A stretch of 64,000 nucleotides of DNA, from assembly GCF_023101685.1 (NCBI RefSeq), contig NZ_CP082164.1:2170001-2234000 (forward strand), given 5' to 3'. Below, in pieces: positions 18,158-26,531 of this stretch (positions are counted from its first letter, which is position 1; each line of letters begins with the position of its first letter). The translations under genes and the position numbers were made by a program. This DNA is from Bradyrhizobium sp. 186 (GTDB lineage: Bacteria; Pseudomonadota; Alphaproteobacteria; Rhizobiales; Xanthobacteraceae). The notes under the pieces are model-generated. The model saw only the letters and a list, made by a program, of their open reading frames with translations, was not told where the DNA came from and did not search any database.

Positions 18158-18232
18158 ATTAGAGAGTTCCATCTATTTATGTTGACGGGCGGCAAGGGGT
18201 GTGAGAATGATTACTAGAGTAATCTCTCTAAT
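18158..18232. promoter_or_regulatory. Inverted repeats in the TetR/lipoprotein divergent gap
   Basis: ATTACT-AG-AGTAAT (18210-18223) is a perfect 6+6 palindrome. ATTAGAGAG (18158-18166) and CTCTCTAAT (18224-18232) are inverted 9-mers 57 bp apart. The stretch is more AT-rich than its surroundings. These are candidate TetR binding sites. Confidence 0.4.
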
Positions 18233-18257
18233 AAATTGTCCGAGCGCGAGCGGGACC

Positions 18258-19133
18258 ATGCGCTTTCAATGGGCGGCCCTGATGTGTGTCACGCTTGCTG
18301 GCGGTGGGTGCGCGACCGCGCCGCTCGAACGAGCCGGCTCGCTCAGGAGCTACGACCGGATGTCGGACGCGAACGGGCTGGTGACGCGATCGCAGATCCG
18401 CGTGAACAGGAAGGACGTGCTGGCGGCGAAAACAATCCGGATCGCATCGACAGTCTTTCCCGCGCGCACCGACGTTGCGCTGAACGAAAAGGAGCGGCGT
18501 CTGGTCGCCAACGCCATCAGCCGCGAGCTTTGTCTCCGCTTGAGCGAGCGCTTCCGCATCGTTTCATCCGATGCCGACGCGGACCTCACGGTGCAGGCGA
18601 CGGTCACTCATGCGGCGCCGACCAACCCGACCGCCTCCGGCGCGTCGAAAGCACTGTCGATTGCCAAGACCGTTGCGCTTCCCGCCGTGCCTGTGCCGGT
18701 GCCGAGGCTTCCGGTCGGGCTCGGCAGTCTGTCGGTCGAGGCGGAAGCGCGCGACTTCGCCGGATTTCGGAAGGCGGCGATGGTCTGGGCGCGCGGCGCC
18801 AACTCCATCACGAATTCTCCGCGGGTCGCCAACGAGGGCGATGCATACGATCTCGCGAGCGATTTCGGCGCCGACTTCGCCAAGCTGGTTGCGACCGGAG
18901 AATCTCCGTTCGGCGGCGTCCCTGCGCTGCCGCCCATGGACAGCATTCCCGTGCGGCTCGGCGGCGCGCCCAAATATGTCGCGTGCGAGGCATTCGGACG
19001 GTTTCCAGGCGTGACCGGCTTCGCGGGGCAGGGGCTCGGGCTGCCGCCTGCCTGGACGGATTCCGGCGCCAAGGACAATCCGGTCCCGGCACCGGCGCCT
19101 GAGGTGAATTCAGAACAGACACTCACGCAATGA
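18258..19133 (+). CDS. DUF3313-like lipoprotein
   Basis: 291 residues from ATG 18258. The signal peptide ends in the lipobox LAGGGC, so the mature protein starts with Cys18 carrying lipid. Next comes YDRMSDANGLVTRSQIRVN, typical of the DUF3313 group of outer-membrane lipoproteins. The rest has no catalytic motif. Its stop overlaps the next start as ATGA, so it is coupled to the second lipoprotein gene. Role unknown; probably an envelope structural or assembly factor. Confidence 0.8.
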   Translation: MRFQWAALMCVTLAGGGCATAPLERAGSLRSYDRMSDANGLVTRSQIRVNRKDVLAAKTIRIASTVFPARTDVALNEKERRLVANAISRELCLRLSERFRIVSSDADADLTVQATVTHAAPTNPTASGASKALSIAKTVALPAVPVPVPRLPVGLGSLSVEAEARDFAGFRKAAMVWARGANSITNSPRVANEGDAYDLASDFGADFAKLVATGESPFGGVPALPPMDSIPVRLGGAPKYVACEAFGRFPGVTGFAGQGLGLPPAWTDSGAKDNPVPAPAPEVNSEQTLTQ

Positions 19134-19558
19134 CGAACTCACGATATGGGTTGCCGCGGTGCGACGACCGAAGGTCCGGCTTCGGCCGCCGCAGATCCCT
19201 GGCTGCCATGGCCGCTGCCTTGGCTGCTGTCTTGACGCTGTCGCTGGCGGCGTGCGCGTCGACCACGGATCTCCCGCCAGCCTATCATCCGCCGCAACCG
19301 CCCAGCGCCCAGGCAGTGAAGGAGGGCGTCAAGAAGGGAGCGGCAGAAGCCAAGCTGACCGGAGGACTCGAGACATCTGCTGTCCGTGACACCAACCACG
19401 GGCCGGGATCGTACTTCGTCTGCCTGAGGCAGAGCGGCCCGTCGGCAAGTCGACGCCCCGCCTATTCGGTCTTTTTCGACGACGACAATTACAAGGGAAT
19501 CCAGAGTTCGGTGATTTCCGAGGCCTGCGAAGCCGAGCCATGGGTTCCCTTCAATTAA
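19130..19558 (+). CDS. Small hypothetical lipoprotein
   Basis: 142 residues. After a basic head (RRSGFGRRRSLAAM) a hydrophobic stretch ends in LSLAACAS, a good lipobox. The mature part has SYFVCLRQSG and YSVFFDDDNYKGIQSS and two further Cys that could form a disulfide. It is translationally coupled to the DUF3313-like gene (ATGA overlap), so the two lipoproteins may act together. No named family recognised. Confidence 0.75.
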   Translation: MTNSRYGLPRCDDRRSGFGRRRSLAAMAAALAAVLTLSLAACASTTDLPPAYHPPQPPSAQAVKEGVKKGAAEAKLTGGLETSAVRDTNHGPGSYFVCLRQSGPSASRRPAYSVFFDDDNYKGIQSSVISEACEAEPWVPFN

Positions 19559-19701
19559 TGCCACGATACCGGGGCAGTCAGAGTGAGCGCCCCTGTCGAC
19601 GGGCGTCACGGCCCGGGTTCCGTGCCCCAAATTCCACCCAATCGATGGTCACTAAGCGCCTTGGGGAGGCCTCTGCCTTCCGAGGTGGGACTGCTGGACT
19701 G

Positions 19702-20625
19702 ATGATTGATTTAAGGCGGTTAGTCGTGCTGGCAGCGGTCGCGCTGCTCGCTTTGAGCCCCGGCATGGCCGCGGCGTCGCCCGCCAAGACGAAGGCCGCC
19801 GCGGTCGCGCCCGCCGCTCCGTCGCCCCCGCCGGTCGAGCCTCTGCCGCCGCCGAAGATCTACCTGTTCCGCGGCGCGATGGGGCCGATCTTCTCCACCG
19901 GCATGGACCGGCTCAGCGAGAAATTGACGCAGGCCGGCTTCTCCGCCGACGTCAACGAATTCACCATCTGCCGATGGATCGGCGATCGTGCCATCTCCAG
20001 CTACAAGGAAACCCCGGCGCCGATCGTGCTGATCGGCCATTCCATGGGCGGGTTGTGCTCGGTCGTCATCTCCGAGATGGCGGCCAAGGAGAACATTCCG
20101 GTCAGCCTCGTCATCACCATCGATCCCGCGCATGCGACCGGCGACGTGCCGCTCAATGTCGAGCGCTTCATCAACATCTTCCTCTCCGATAGCGTGCTCG
20201 GCGGCGGCGACGTCGTGACCAAGCCCGGCTATCGCGGCCATTATGCGAGCTTCGACCTGAAAGAGAACTCGCGGGTCAGCCACATCAACATCGAGAAGTC
20301 CGACGATATCCATCGCCAGATCATCGACATGGTGCGGCAGTTGCCGCGGATTCAGGCACAGGCCGATGCCGTGCCGCTGCGCTACCTCGTGCCGGGGGAC
20401 ACGCTGGTCGAATTGTGGGATAGCGGCGTGCGGCTCCCGGTCCGCCGGGGCGACACCATGGAGAGCATCGCCGCGGCCAATCGCGTGCCGTTGTGGACAC
20501 TCGTGCAGAGCAATTCGCTGCCGGAGAACGCACCGCTCACGCCGGGTCAGTCCATCATCGTCCCGCGCCATCTGACGCCGCCCGAGCCGGCCGCCGCCAT
20601 GGCGACGCCACCGGGCCGGAGGTAG
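19702..20625 (+). CDS. Secreted alpha/beta hydrolase-like protein with C-terminal LysM domain
   Basis: 307 residues from ATG 19702 (an upstream extension to 19540 overlaps the lipoprotein gene and has no signal peptide). Signal peptide to about residue 26, then a Pro-rich linker. The hydrolase core parallels the protein at 13182: IYLFRGAMGPIFSTGMD, IVLIGHSMGGLCSVV with Ser114, ITIDPAH with Asp141, and SHINIEK with His194. The last part (about 242-289: LPVRRGDTMESIAAANRV...PLTPGQSIIVP) is a LysM fold, which binds peptidoglycan or chitin-type sugars. A cell-wall-tethered hydrolase in the periplasm is the simplest reading. Substrate unknown. Confidence 0.82.
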   Translation: MIDLRRLVVLAAVALLALSPGMAAASPAKTKAAAVAPAAPSPPPVEPLPPPKIYLFRGAMGPIFSTGMDRLSEKLTQAGFSADVNEFTICRWIGDRAISSYKETPAPIVLIGHSMGGLCSVVISEMAAKENIPVSLVITIDPAHATGDVPLNVERFINIFLSDSVLGGGDVVTKPGYRGHYASFDLKENSRVSHINIEKSDDIHRQIIDMVRQLPRIQAQADAVPLRYLVPGDTLVELWDSGVRLPVRRGDTMESIAAANRVPLWTLVQSNSLPENAPLTPGQSIIVPRHLTPPEPAAAMATPPGRR

Positions 20626-20681
20626 GCACCTTATCGCTGCGGAAGCGGCGTTTCTTGAACGGGCGGACGTTCCACAAACTC

Positions 20682-20767
20682 GTCATGCCCGGGCTTGTCC
20701 CGGGCATCCACGTCTTTGTTTCTACGTGGAAAGAACGTGGATGGCCGGGACAGGCCCGGCCATGACG
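20682..20767. repeat. nested palindromic repeat, family A copy 1
   Basis: GTCATGCCCGGGCTTGTCCC ... GGGACAGGCCCGGCCATGAC, with inner arms GGCATCCACGT / ACGTGGATGG. Copies at 45378-45462 and 61733-61817 share the arms but differ in the loop, as expected for a transcribed stem-loop or REP-like mobile element. Confidence 0.85.
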
Positions 20768-20790
20768 AAGAGCGCGAGATTTATCGACCC

Positions 20791-20930
20791 TCAAACGTTC
20801 GACCCGTTGATCGCGTCGATCGCGGCGTCGGTCACCTCTTTCGTCGTCGCCTTGCCGCCGACATCCGGCGTCAGCACGCCGGCCGCGCAGACGCGCTCGA
20901 CGGCCGCCATGGCGGCAGCGAGCCTAGGCG
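20791..20930 (-). pseudogene. C-terminal remnant of a tartrate dehydrogenase / isopropylmalate-dehydrogenase-type enzyme
   Basis: Reverse-strand codons ending at TGA 20791-20793 read AAAMAAVERVCAAGVLTPDV, then GGKATTKEVTDAAIDAING. This is the ending of tartrate dehydrogenase/decarboxylase and related beta-decarboxylating dehydrogenases (TPDxGGxAxTxEV). Upstream of about 20930 the similarity is lost and the sequence becomes the LysR promoter region. So about 90% of the gene is missing. It is too short to be functional. It sits beside a LysR regulator that may once have controlled it. Confidence 0.7.
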
Positions 20931-21004
20931 GTGAGAGAGACGCAATTGGCGCTGGTTTATACAAGAAAATGATATAATCCTCTCACAGGCGAGAGGACCG
21001 GCGA

Positions 21005-21922
21005 ATGGAATTGTATCAGCTCCGATGCTTCGTGGCGGCGGCCGAGCAGTTGCATTTCGGCCGGGCAGCGCAGCATCTTCAGATGCTGCCCTCTGCGCTC
21101 GGACGTCAGATCAGGCTGCTGGAGGAGGATTTGGGAACGCGGCTGTTCGCGCGGACGACGCGCGCGGTGTCGCTCACCGAGGACGGCGCGACGCTGCTTC
21201 GCGACGCGCGTGCCATCCTCGCCCGTGTCGAGGCGGTCGAGAGCAATTTGCGCAACCGCTCGCGCGCAGGGGCTGCTCGAAAACTCCGGGTCGGTGCGAT
21301 CGACAGCGCGGCGGCCGGGCTGTTGCCGTCGCTCTTGCGCGATTTCCGCGCCAAGCATCCGGAAGTCGCGGTGCAGCTTCTTGAAGACAAGACCGTCCGG
21401 CTGCTGCCAAAGATCCTGACCGGCGCGCTCGATCTCGCCATCGTCCGTCCGCCCGACAGCGCGGACAAGCGGCTCGAATTCCGCCACCTCCTGCTGGAGA
21501 CGGCGATCGTGGCGTTCCCGCAGCGGCACGCGCTGGCCGCGCGCAACTCGATCACGCTGGCGGAGATCGCCGAGGAGGCGATGCTGGTGCCGGACCGCCG
21601 CTCCAGGCCGCACAGCCATGACCTCACCATAAAGCTGTTCGAGCAGGCCGGCTTGACGCCGCGCATCGTGCAGGTCGCCGATGAGAAGCAGACCATCATC
21701 AATCTGGTGGCAACGAAGCTCGGGGTCGCGATCGTGCCGCGCTGGACGACGCGGATGGCGGTCACCGGCGTGCGCTTCGTGTCGCTCCGGCCGAAGCAGA
21801 GCGGTCCCGTCGGCCGGCTGCCTCTTGCTGCGGCATGGCTGCGCGGCTCACGCGACCCGGCCCGCGATGCGATGCTGTCTGTGCTCGAGGCGCGCCTGCG
21901 CAGCTATGCGCGGGACGCCTGA
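21005..21922 (+). CDS. LysR family transcriptional regulator
   Basis: 305 residues. The N-terminal winged HTH is standard: MELYQLRCFVAAAEQLHFGR, AAQHLQMLPSALGRQIRLLE, LGTRLFARTTRAVSLTEDG. An effector domain follows from about residue 92 (KLRVGAIDSAAAGLLPSLL; GALDLAIVRPP; LGVAIVPRW). The gene lies 38 bp before an aspartate-dehydrogenase gene on the same strand. It is divergent from the tartrate dehydrogenase remnant, so it may regulate either. An AT-rich ATATAAT sits about 25 bp before the ATG. Confidence 0.93.
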   Translation: MELYQLRCFVAAAEQLHFGRAAQHLQMLPSALGRQIRLLEEDLGTRLFARTTRAVSLTEDGATLLRDARAILARVEAVESNLRNRSRAGAARKLRVGAIDSAAAGLLPSLLRDFRAKHPEVAVQLLEDKTVRLLPKILTGALDLAIVRPPDSADKRLEFRHLLLETAIVAFPQRHALAARNSITLAEIAEEAMLVPDRRSRPHSHDLTIKLFEQAGLTPRIVQVADEKQTIINLVATKLGVAIVPRWTTRMAVTGVRFVSLRPKQSGPVGRLPLAAAWLRGSRDPARDAMLSVLEARLRSYARDA

Positions 21923-21960
21923 GAGGCTATGACACCAGCCTGGACAGAAGGTGTGACGCG

Positions 21961-22789
21961 ATGACGGATGAGAGAGCTTCGAAGCCGAGCGACTTGCGGG
22001 TTGCCATCGCAGGACTGGGCTCGATCGGCACCAAGATCGCGACCGCCATCGATCAGGGCATCGAGGGACTGACGCTGTCCGCCGTGGCGGTGCGTGATCC
22101 CGCAAAGCATCAGGCATTGCTCGGTAGCCTGCGCCGCCCGCCGTCGGTGCTGCCGATCGACCAGCTCGGCGACGCCGCCGACATCGTGGTCGAGTGCGCG
22201 CCGAGCCGGCATCTGCGCTCCATCGTGGAGCCCGCGGTGAAGCGCGGCAAGGCCGCGATCGTCGTCAGCGTCGGCGCGCTGCTCGACAATTCCGATCTCA
22301 TCGATCTCGCCCGCGCCAATGGTGGCCGCATCATCGTGCCGACGGGCGCACTGATCGGGCTCGATGCCGTGAACGCTGCGGCGGTCGGCACCATCCATTC
22401 GGTGAAAATGGTCACGCGCAAGCCGATCGACGGGCTGAAGGGCGCCCCGTTCATAGTCGACAACAATATCGATATCGACAATCTGCGCGAGCCGCTCAAG
22501 CTGTTCGAGGGCACCGCGCGCGAGGCGGCAAAAGGATTTCCGGCCAATCTCAACGTCGCGGTGGCGCTGTCGCTCGCGGGCGTCGGGCCCGACCGCACCT
22601 CCGTGCAGATCTGGGCCGACCCGACCGTGACGCGCAACGTTCACCGCATCGAGGTCGAGGCTGATTCCGCGCGCTTCGATGTCGATCGAGAACATCCCCT
22701 CCGAAAATCCCAAGACCGGGATGATCACGGCGCTGTCCGTGATCGCGCTGCTGCGCAAGCAGCGCGCTACGCTCTGCGTCGGGACGTAA
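21961..22789 (+). pseudogene. nadX: Aspartate dehydrogenase (NadX-like), frameshifted near the 3' end
   Basis: From ATG 21961 the frame encodes RVAIAGLGSIGTKIATAID (NAD Rossmann GxGxxG), IVVECAPSRHLRSIVEP, VVSVGALLDNSDL, IIVPTGALIGLDAVNAA and FPANLNVAVALSLAGVGPDR, the signature of L-aspartate dehydrogenase, which feeds NAD synthesis or nitrogen metabolism. After EVEADSARF the frame becomes unrelated and ends at 22797. Two bases appear missing at about 22677. The shifted frame restores the family ending (MSIENIPSENPKTGMITALS and on to TAA 22787-22789). About 37 C-terminal residues are scrambled in the unshifted product. A sequencing error is an alternative. Confidence 0.8.
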
Positions 22790-22793
22790 ACTT

Positions 22794-24095
22794 TTAAGCG
22801 CCTGTCACACGCCAGATCACGTTGCCGACGTCGTCGGCCATCAGCAGCGATCTGTCGGGACCGATCGCCACGCCGACCGGACGGCCGTAAGATTCCTTCT
22901 CGTCCGGCGCCAGGAAGCCCGACAGGATGTCGCGCGCAGGACCAGAGGGGCGGCCGTTCTCGAACGGGATGAACACGACCTTGTAGCCGGAGAGCGTGCT
23001 CCGATTCCACGAGCCGTGCTGGCCGATCACCATGCCGTCCGGAAAACCCGGCAGCGTGCCTGATGGCATCCAGCACAGGCCGAGCGAGGCGGTGTGGCCG
23101 CCGAGCGCGTAGTCGGGTGTGATCGCCTTGGCGACGAGCGCCGGATCCTGCGGCACGCGATCGTCCACCGTCTTGCCCCAGTAGCAATAGGGCCAGCCGT
23201 AGAAGCCGCCGTCGCGCACCGAGGTGAGATAGTCGGGCGGCGTCTCGTCGCCGAGGCCGTCGCGCTCGTTGACGACGGTCCAGAGCACGTTCGTGTTCGG
23301 CTCCCAGGCGAGGCCGACGGGATTGCGCAGGCCGGCACCGAAGATGCGGTGCGTGCCGGCGACGAGATCGAGCTCGTAGACGGCGGCGCGGCCTTCCTCG
23401 ACCTCCATGCCCATCTCGGCGATATTGGTGAGCGAGCCGACGCCGGCATAGAGCTTCTTGCCGTCTGGGCTTGCGAGCAGGCTCCGCGTCCAGTGTCCGC
23501 TCGGCTTGAAGGTGGTGAGCCTTTTGCCCGGTGCGGTGATGCGATCGGCGTTCGCGACGTAGGGAAACGCCTTCACGCCGTCGGTGTTGCCGACATAGAA
23601 GGTGTCGCCGACCAGCGCCATGCCGAAGGGCTGGCTCAGGTTTTCCATGAAGGCACTGCGCTGTTCGGCAACGCCGTCACCGTCCTTGTCGCGCAACAGC
23701 GTGATGCGGTTGGCGCTGACGCCGAGCGCCGCGGCGCGCCGCATCGTCGCCTGCATCGCGTAGTGAAACACGGACCTCGGCGCTCCCGCGATCTGCGTCG
23801 CTTCCGCAATCAGCACGTCGCCGTTGGGCAGCACCTCGATCCAACGCGGATGGTCGAGCCCGGTCGCGAACGCATTGACCTTGAGCCCGGGCGCGACTGT
23901 CGGCTTCTGTCCCTCGCTCCAGCCCCTGGCCGTCGGCATCTTCAAGGTCGGCAGCGCCCCTTGCGGCTTCGCCTCCGGGATCGCCGGCGCTTGGCCCCAG
24001 GCCGGCGCGGGCCCAGTGCCCGACAGCTTCCGCCATTGCAGCGCGATGCCGCCGACGAATGCGACGAACTGCGCAAAGATGCTGGAAAAGGTCAT
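22794..24095 (-). CDS. L-sorbosone dehydrogenase-type / PQQ-dependent sugar dehydrogenase family protein
   Basis: 433 residues from ATG 24093-24095 with AGGGGA 5 bp upstream. One N-terminal membrane anchor or signal (IFAQFVAFVGGIALQW) precedes a six-bladed beta-propeller. Markers: HPRWIEVLPNGDVLIAEA, NRITLLRDKDGDGVAE, AGLRNPVGLAWEPNT, YGWPYCYWG, GLCWMPSGTLPGFPDG, GQHGSWNRS. These fit periplasmic aldose/sorbosone dehydrogenases that use PQQ. Convergent with the broken aspartate dehydrogenase (stops nearly adjacent). No PQQ genes lie nearby. Substrate uncertain. Confidence 0.88.
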   Translation of the reverse strand: MTFSSIFAQFVAFVGGIALQWRKLSGTGPAPAWGQAPAIPEAKPQGALPTLKMPTARGWSEGQKPTVAPGLKVNAFATGLDHPRWIEVLPNGDVLIAEATQIAGAPRSVFHYAMQATMRRAAALGVSANRITLLRDKDGDGVAEQRSAFMENLSQPFGMALVGDTFYVGNTDGVKAFPYVANADRITAPGKRLTTFKPSGHWTRSLLASPDGKKLYAGVGSLTNIAEMGMEVEEGRAAVYELDLVAGTHRIFGAGLRNPVGLAWEPNTNVLWTVVNERDGLGDETPPDYLTSVRDGGFYGWPYCYWGKTVDDRVPQDPALVAKAITPDYALGGHTASLGLCWMPSGTLPGFPDGMVIGQHGSWNRSTLSGYKVVFIPFENGRPSGPARDILSGFLAPDEKESYGRPVGVAIGPDRSLLMADDVGNVIWRVTGA

Positions 24096-24356
24096 GAAAA
24101 TCCCCTGTTGAACGTGTGGCACTGTCCAACGCCGGATCGTCCAAGCCCCGCGCGGGCTCAGACCTAATCTTCGCCTGATGTTGACCTCTCCAGATCAACG
24201 ATGGGATGTCGTCGTGCCTTTTTGCGTGCGCATCCAACTTGGTGGCGGCAAAAAGGTCAACCGGTGCCGGCCTGCTTCCGGCCGCCTGGGGCGCAGATGG
24301 CAGCACGTCGAATTTGCATGGCACGGATGCAAGAGGTCCGCTTTTGTGTGAGGCGA

Positions 24357-24566
24357 TCAGCGGCCGATCTGCCGCTCCAGCCCCCGCGCCGCGCGAAACT
24401 CATCGAGGTGATGGATGTTCGGCGCGAGCGCCGCTTCCTTGGACAGCAGATGATAGACGCGAGCGACCGTGCGCTGCTTCTGCTTCGTCCGCCCGGGCGG
24501 CAGCCCCCGCGCCTTGCGCACCGCGGCGATCGCGTGCTCGCGAAAATAATCGTAGGAGTCCGACAT
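24357..24566 (-). CDS. Small conserved hypothetical protein
   Basis: 69 residues from ATG 24564-24566, with a GGACTCC...ATG context. The sequence starts MSDSYDYFREHAIAAVRKAR, is basic in the middle (GRTKQKQRTVARVYH), and is predicted helical throughout. No cysteine and no membrane segment. The even charge pattern looks like a real cytoplasmic protein rather than a shadow frame. No function assigned. The 260 bp between it and the dehydrogenase start hold nothing recognisable. Confidence 0.6.
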   Translation of the reverse strand: MSDSYDYFREHAIAAVRKARGLPPGRTKQKQRTVARVYHLLSKEAALAPNIHHLDEFRAARGLERQIGR

Positions 24567-24656
24567 GGCTCGATGCTCTGCGGCTGGTGCGTGCGTCGAG
24601 GGAGTAACGGGTAAGCAGAAAGGCGGTTCCTGGCTGAATGTTCCAACCTGCTGATC

Positions 24657-24755
24657 CCTCACCGTCATCCTTCGAGGCTCGGCCAGCGATGCATTCGCAT
24701 CGCAAAACCTCGCACCTCCAGCGACAATGGCTTCGCCATTGCGCGGGGATGACGG
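24657..24755. repeat. palindromic repeat, family E (CACCGTCATCCTTCGAGG type)
   Basis: It begins CACCGTCATCCTTCGAGGCTC, has inner stems GCGATGCATTCGCATCGC and CAATGGCTTCGCCATTG, and ends GGGGATGACGG. Two small perfect hairpins within one larger inverted pair. It fills the gap between the small protein and the methyltransferase. Confidence 0.7.
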
Positions 24756-24813
24756 AGTCAGCAGCAATGCCGTTGCTGGCGGTGTGAAGGAAACTCCCGC
24801 GCTCGCTCTTCCC

Positions 24814-25440
24814 TCAGCGCGGCGACAGGAACGGGATGATCATCGGGACGCGGCGGCAATAGGCGCTGTAGGCGTCTTCGCCGAGCTCCTTGGACAGAAA
24901 CACCTCTTCCATCCGCCCCTTCTGCCACATGCCGAGCGAGATCAGGATCGCGCCGAGGATCGCCGTCACGGTGCCGACCGCGATGCCGGTGGCGAGCATG
25001 CCGGCGATCAGGCCGGTGTAGATCGGATGACGCACGATGCCGTACGGGCCGGTGTCGACGACGCGGTGGTCTTCCTTGTGGGTGATGGTGTTGGACCAGA
25101 ACTTTCCGAGATGCAGCCGTCCCCACCAGGTGAAGGAGATGCCGGCAAGCACGATCAGGGCAACGATATAGACGCCGGTATTGCCGAACACCCAGAGCGG
25201 CTTCTCGCCGAGCACTTCCGCCGTCCACGGCGTGAACAGGATGCCGCCCACCAGGATCGGGATACGATAGCGGCCGGATTCCAGCGTCATCACCTGCTTC
25301 TGGGTGCGGCCCTGCCAGAACGAGGCGCCGACCCAGCTTGCGAGCCAGGCGAGCCAGATCAGTGCGAGCAGTTGCGTCGGCCAGGTCGTGGTCCAGCCAC
25401 CCCAGGCGACAGAGAGAAGCTTGCTGAAATCAAAGGACAT
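24814..25440 (-). CDS. Isoprenylcysteine methyltransferase-like membrane protein
   Basis: 208 residues with about five membrane spans. The C-terminal half carries the ICMT/phospholipid methyltransferase motif: VDTGPYGIVRHPIYTGLIAG (GPYxxxRHPxYxG), then EVFLSKELGEDAYSAYCRRV (EExxLxxxxGxxYxxYxxxV). It binds S-adenosylmethionine at the membrane face. Bacterial members methylate phospholipids, other lipids or small molecules. It is followed on the same strand by an epimerase gene upstream (30 bp), suggesting shared lipid or isoprenoid chemistry (inference). Confidence 0.88.
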   Translation of the reverse strand: MSFDFSKLLSVAWGGWTTTWPTQLLALIWLAWLASWVGASFWQGRTQKQVMTLESGRYRIPILVGGILFTPWTAEVLGEKPLWVFGNTGVYIVALIVLAGISFTWWGRLHLGKFWSNTITHKEDHRVVDTGPYGIVRHPIYTGLIAGMLATGIAVGTVTAILGAILISLGMWQKGRMEEVFLSKELGEDAYSAYCRRVPMIIPFLSPR

Positions 25441-25470
25441 GCGGAAAGGTTCTTTGGGTTGGGCGGCAGC

Positions 25471-26502
25471 TCAGCTGGCGCGCGAGGAGAGCGCGTGACG
25501 CTCGATATTGCCGGACGCTGACGCGCCGCCGCGGGCGAGCAGATGGGTGATGGTTTCGCGCAGCACGGGCTCGATCGGACGCGGCGAATAGCCGAGCTCG
25601 GTACGCGCCTTGCCAATCGAGAGGTCGCTCGCGGCGAGCGCGATGCGCACGCCCTCGGCGGTGCCATTGGGCGGCCGGCGCGTGATGCGATCGGAGAAAT
25701 ATTCGAGCATGATGCCGGAGAGCTCGGCGATCTTGCCGGGAACGACGACTGGAAACTGCCGGCGGCCGCTCATCGCGGACATCATCCGCAGGATCTGGCC
25801 GAGCCTGACGCAATCGCCGCCGAGGATGTAGCGCTGGCCGATGCGGCCGCGTTCCATGGTCAGCACCAGGCCCATGGCGACGTCGCGCACGTCGACGAGA
25901 TTGACCAGGAAGTTGAGGTGCGGCTGCACCTTCTTCTGAAGGAAGTACCACAGCATCGCGGTCGGCGGCGTCAGATTGTGGTCGGCAGCACCGATCGGCA
26001 TGGTCGGCGTGCCGATGACGAGCGGGAAGCCCGCAGAAGCGGCCTTCGCCGCATGATGCTCGGCGAGCGACTTCGATCGCGTATAGGCGCCGGGCATCGC
26101 CTCGGCCGGCTGGAGCGCCTCCTCGGCGGCAACGCCGTTGAGCTTCGAATAGGGGAACAGGATCGATTCCGTCGAGCAGTGCAGAAAGCGCGACACGCCG
26201 CGCTTCATCGCGGCCGCGAGCACGACCTCGGTGCCGCGGCAATTGACGTGGTAAAAGTCTTGCTTGTTGGCGACCCACATCCCGGGCAGGCCGGCGAGGT
26301 GATAGACCTGATCGACACCGGCAAGCGCGGCATCGACCGCGGCACCGTCCAGCACCGAGCCATGGGCATATTCAACGTCCGCGTTCGCCGGGGCCGGTGG
26401 ACGGACATCGAGAATACGCACCCGCTGCCCACGGGCGCGGAGCGCTTCGACGAGATGATGTCCGATGAAGCCGCTGCCACCGGTAACCAGTACGAGAGCC
26501 AT
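25471..26502 (-). CDS. NAD-dependent epimerase/dehydratase (extended SDR)
   Basis: 343 residues. VLVTGGSGFIGHHLVEALR at 4-22 is the GxxGxxG cofactor motif, and DQVYHLAGLPGMW the HLAG strand. STESILFPYS and YTRSKSLAEHH provide the Ser and the YxxxK pair. The profile resembles sterol/hopanoid-associated epimerases and 3-beta-HSD-like extended SDRs, but the exact substrate cannot be told. Lies between the ICMT-like gene and the Mpo1-like gene, all on the reverse strand with gaps of about 30 bp, so probably one operon of lipid-related enzymes. Confidence 0.88.
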   Translation of the reverse strand: MALVLVTGGSGFIGHHLVEALRARGQRVRILDVRPPAPANADVEYAHGSVLDGAAVDAALAGVDQVYHLAGLPGMWVANKQDFYHVNCRGTEVVLAAAMKRGVSRFLHCSTESILFPYSKLNGVAAEEALQPAEAMPGAYTRSKSLAEHHAAKAASAGFPLVIGTPTMPIGAADHNLTPPTAMLWYFLQKKVQPHLNFLVNLVDVRDVAMGLVLTMERGRIGQRYILGGDCVRLGQILRMMSAMSGRRQFPVVVPGKIAELSGIMLEYFSDRITRRPPNGTAEGVRIALAASDLSIGKARTELGYSPRPIEPVLRETITHLLARGGASASGNIERHALSSRAS

Positions 26503-26531
26503 GAAGAAGGTTTGCTGTTCCGCTCTGGAAG

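Noticed and set aside
19540..19701. N-terminal extension of the LysM hydrolase-like protein
   Set aside because: Overlaps the lipoprotein gene and buries the signal peptide that starts at 19702.
25471..26502. Naming the epimerase hpnA (hopanoid-associated)
   Set aside because: No other hopanoid genes lie nearby and the sequence only supports the extended SDR family.
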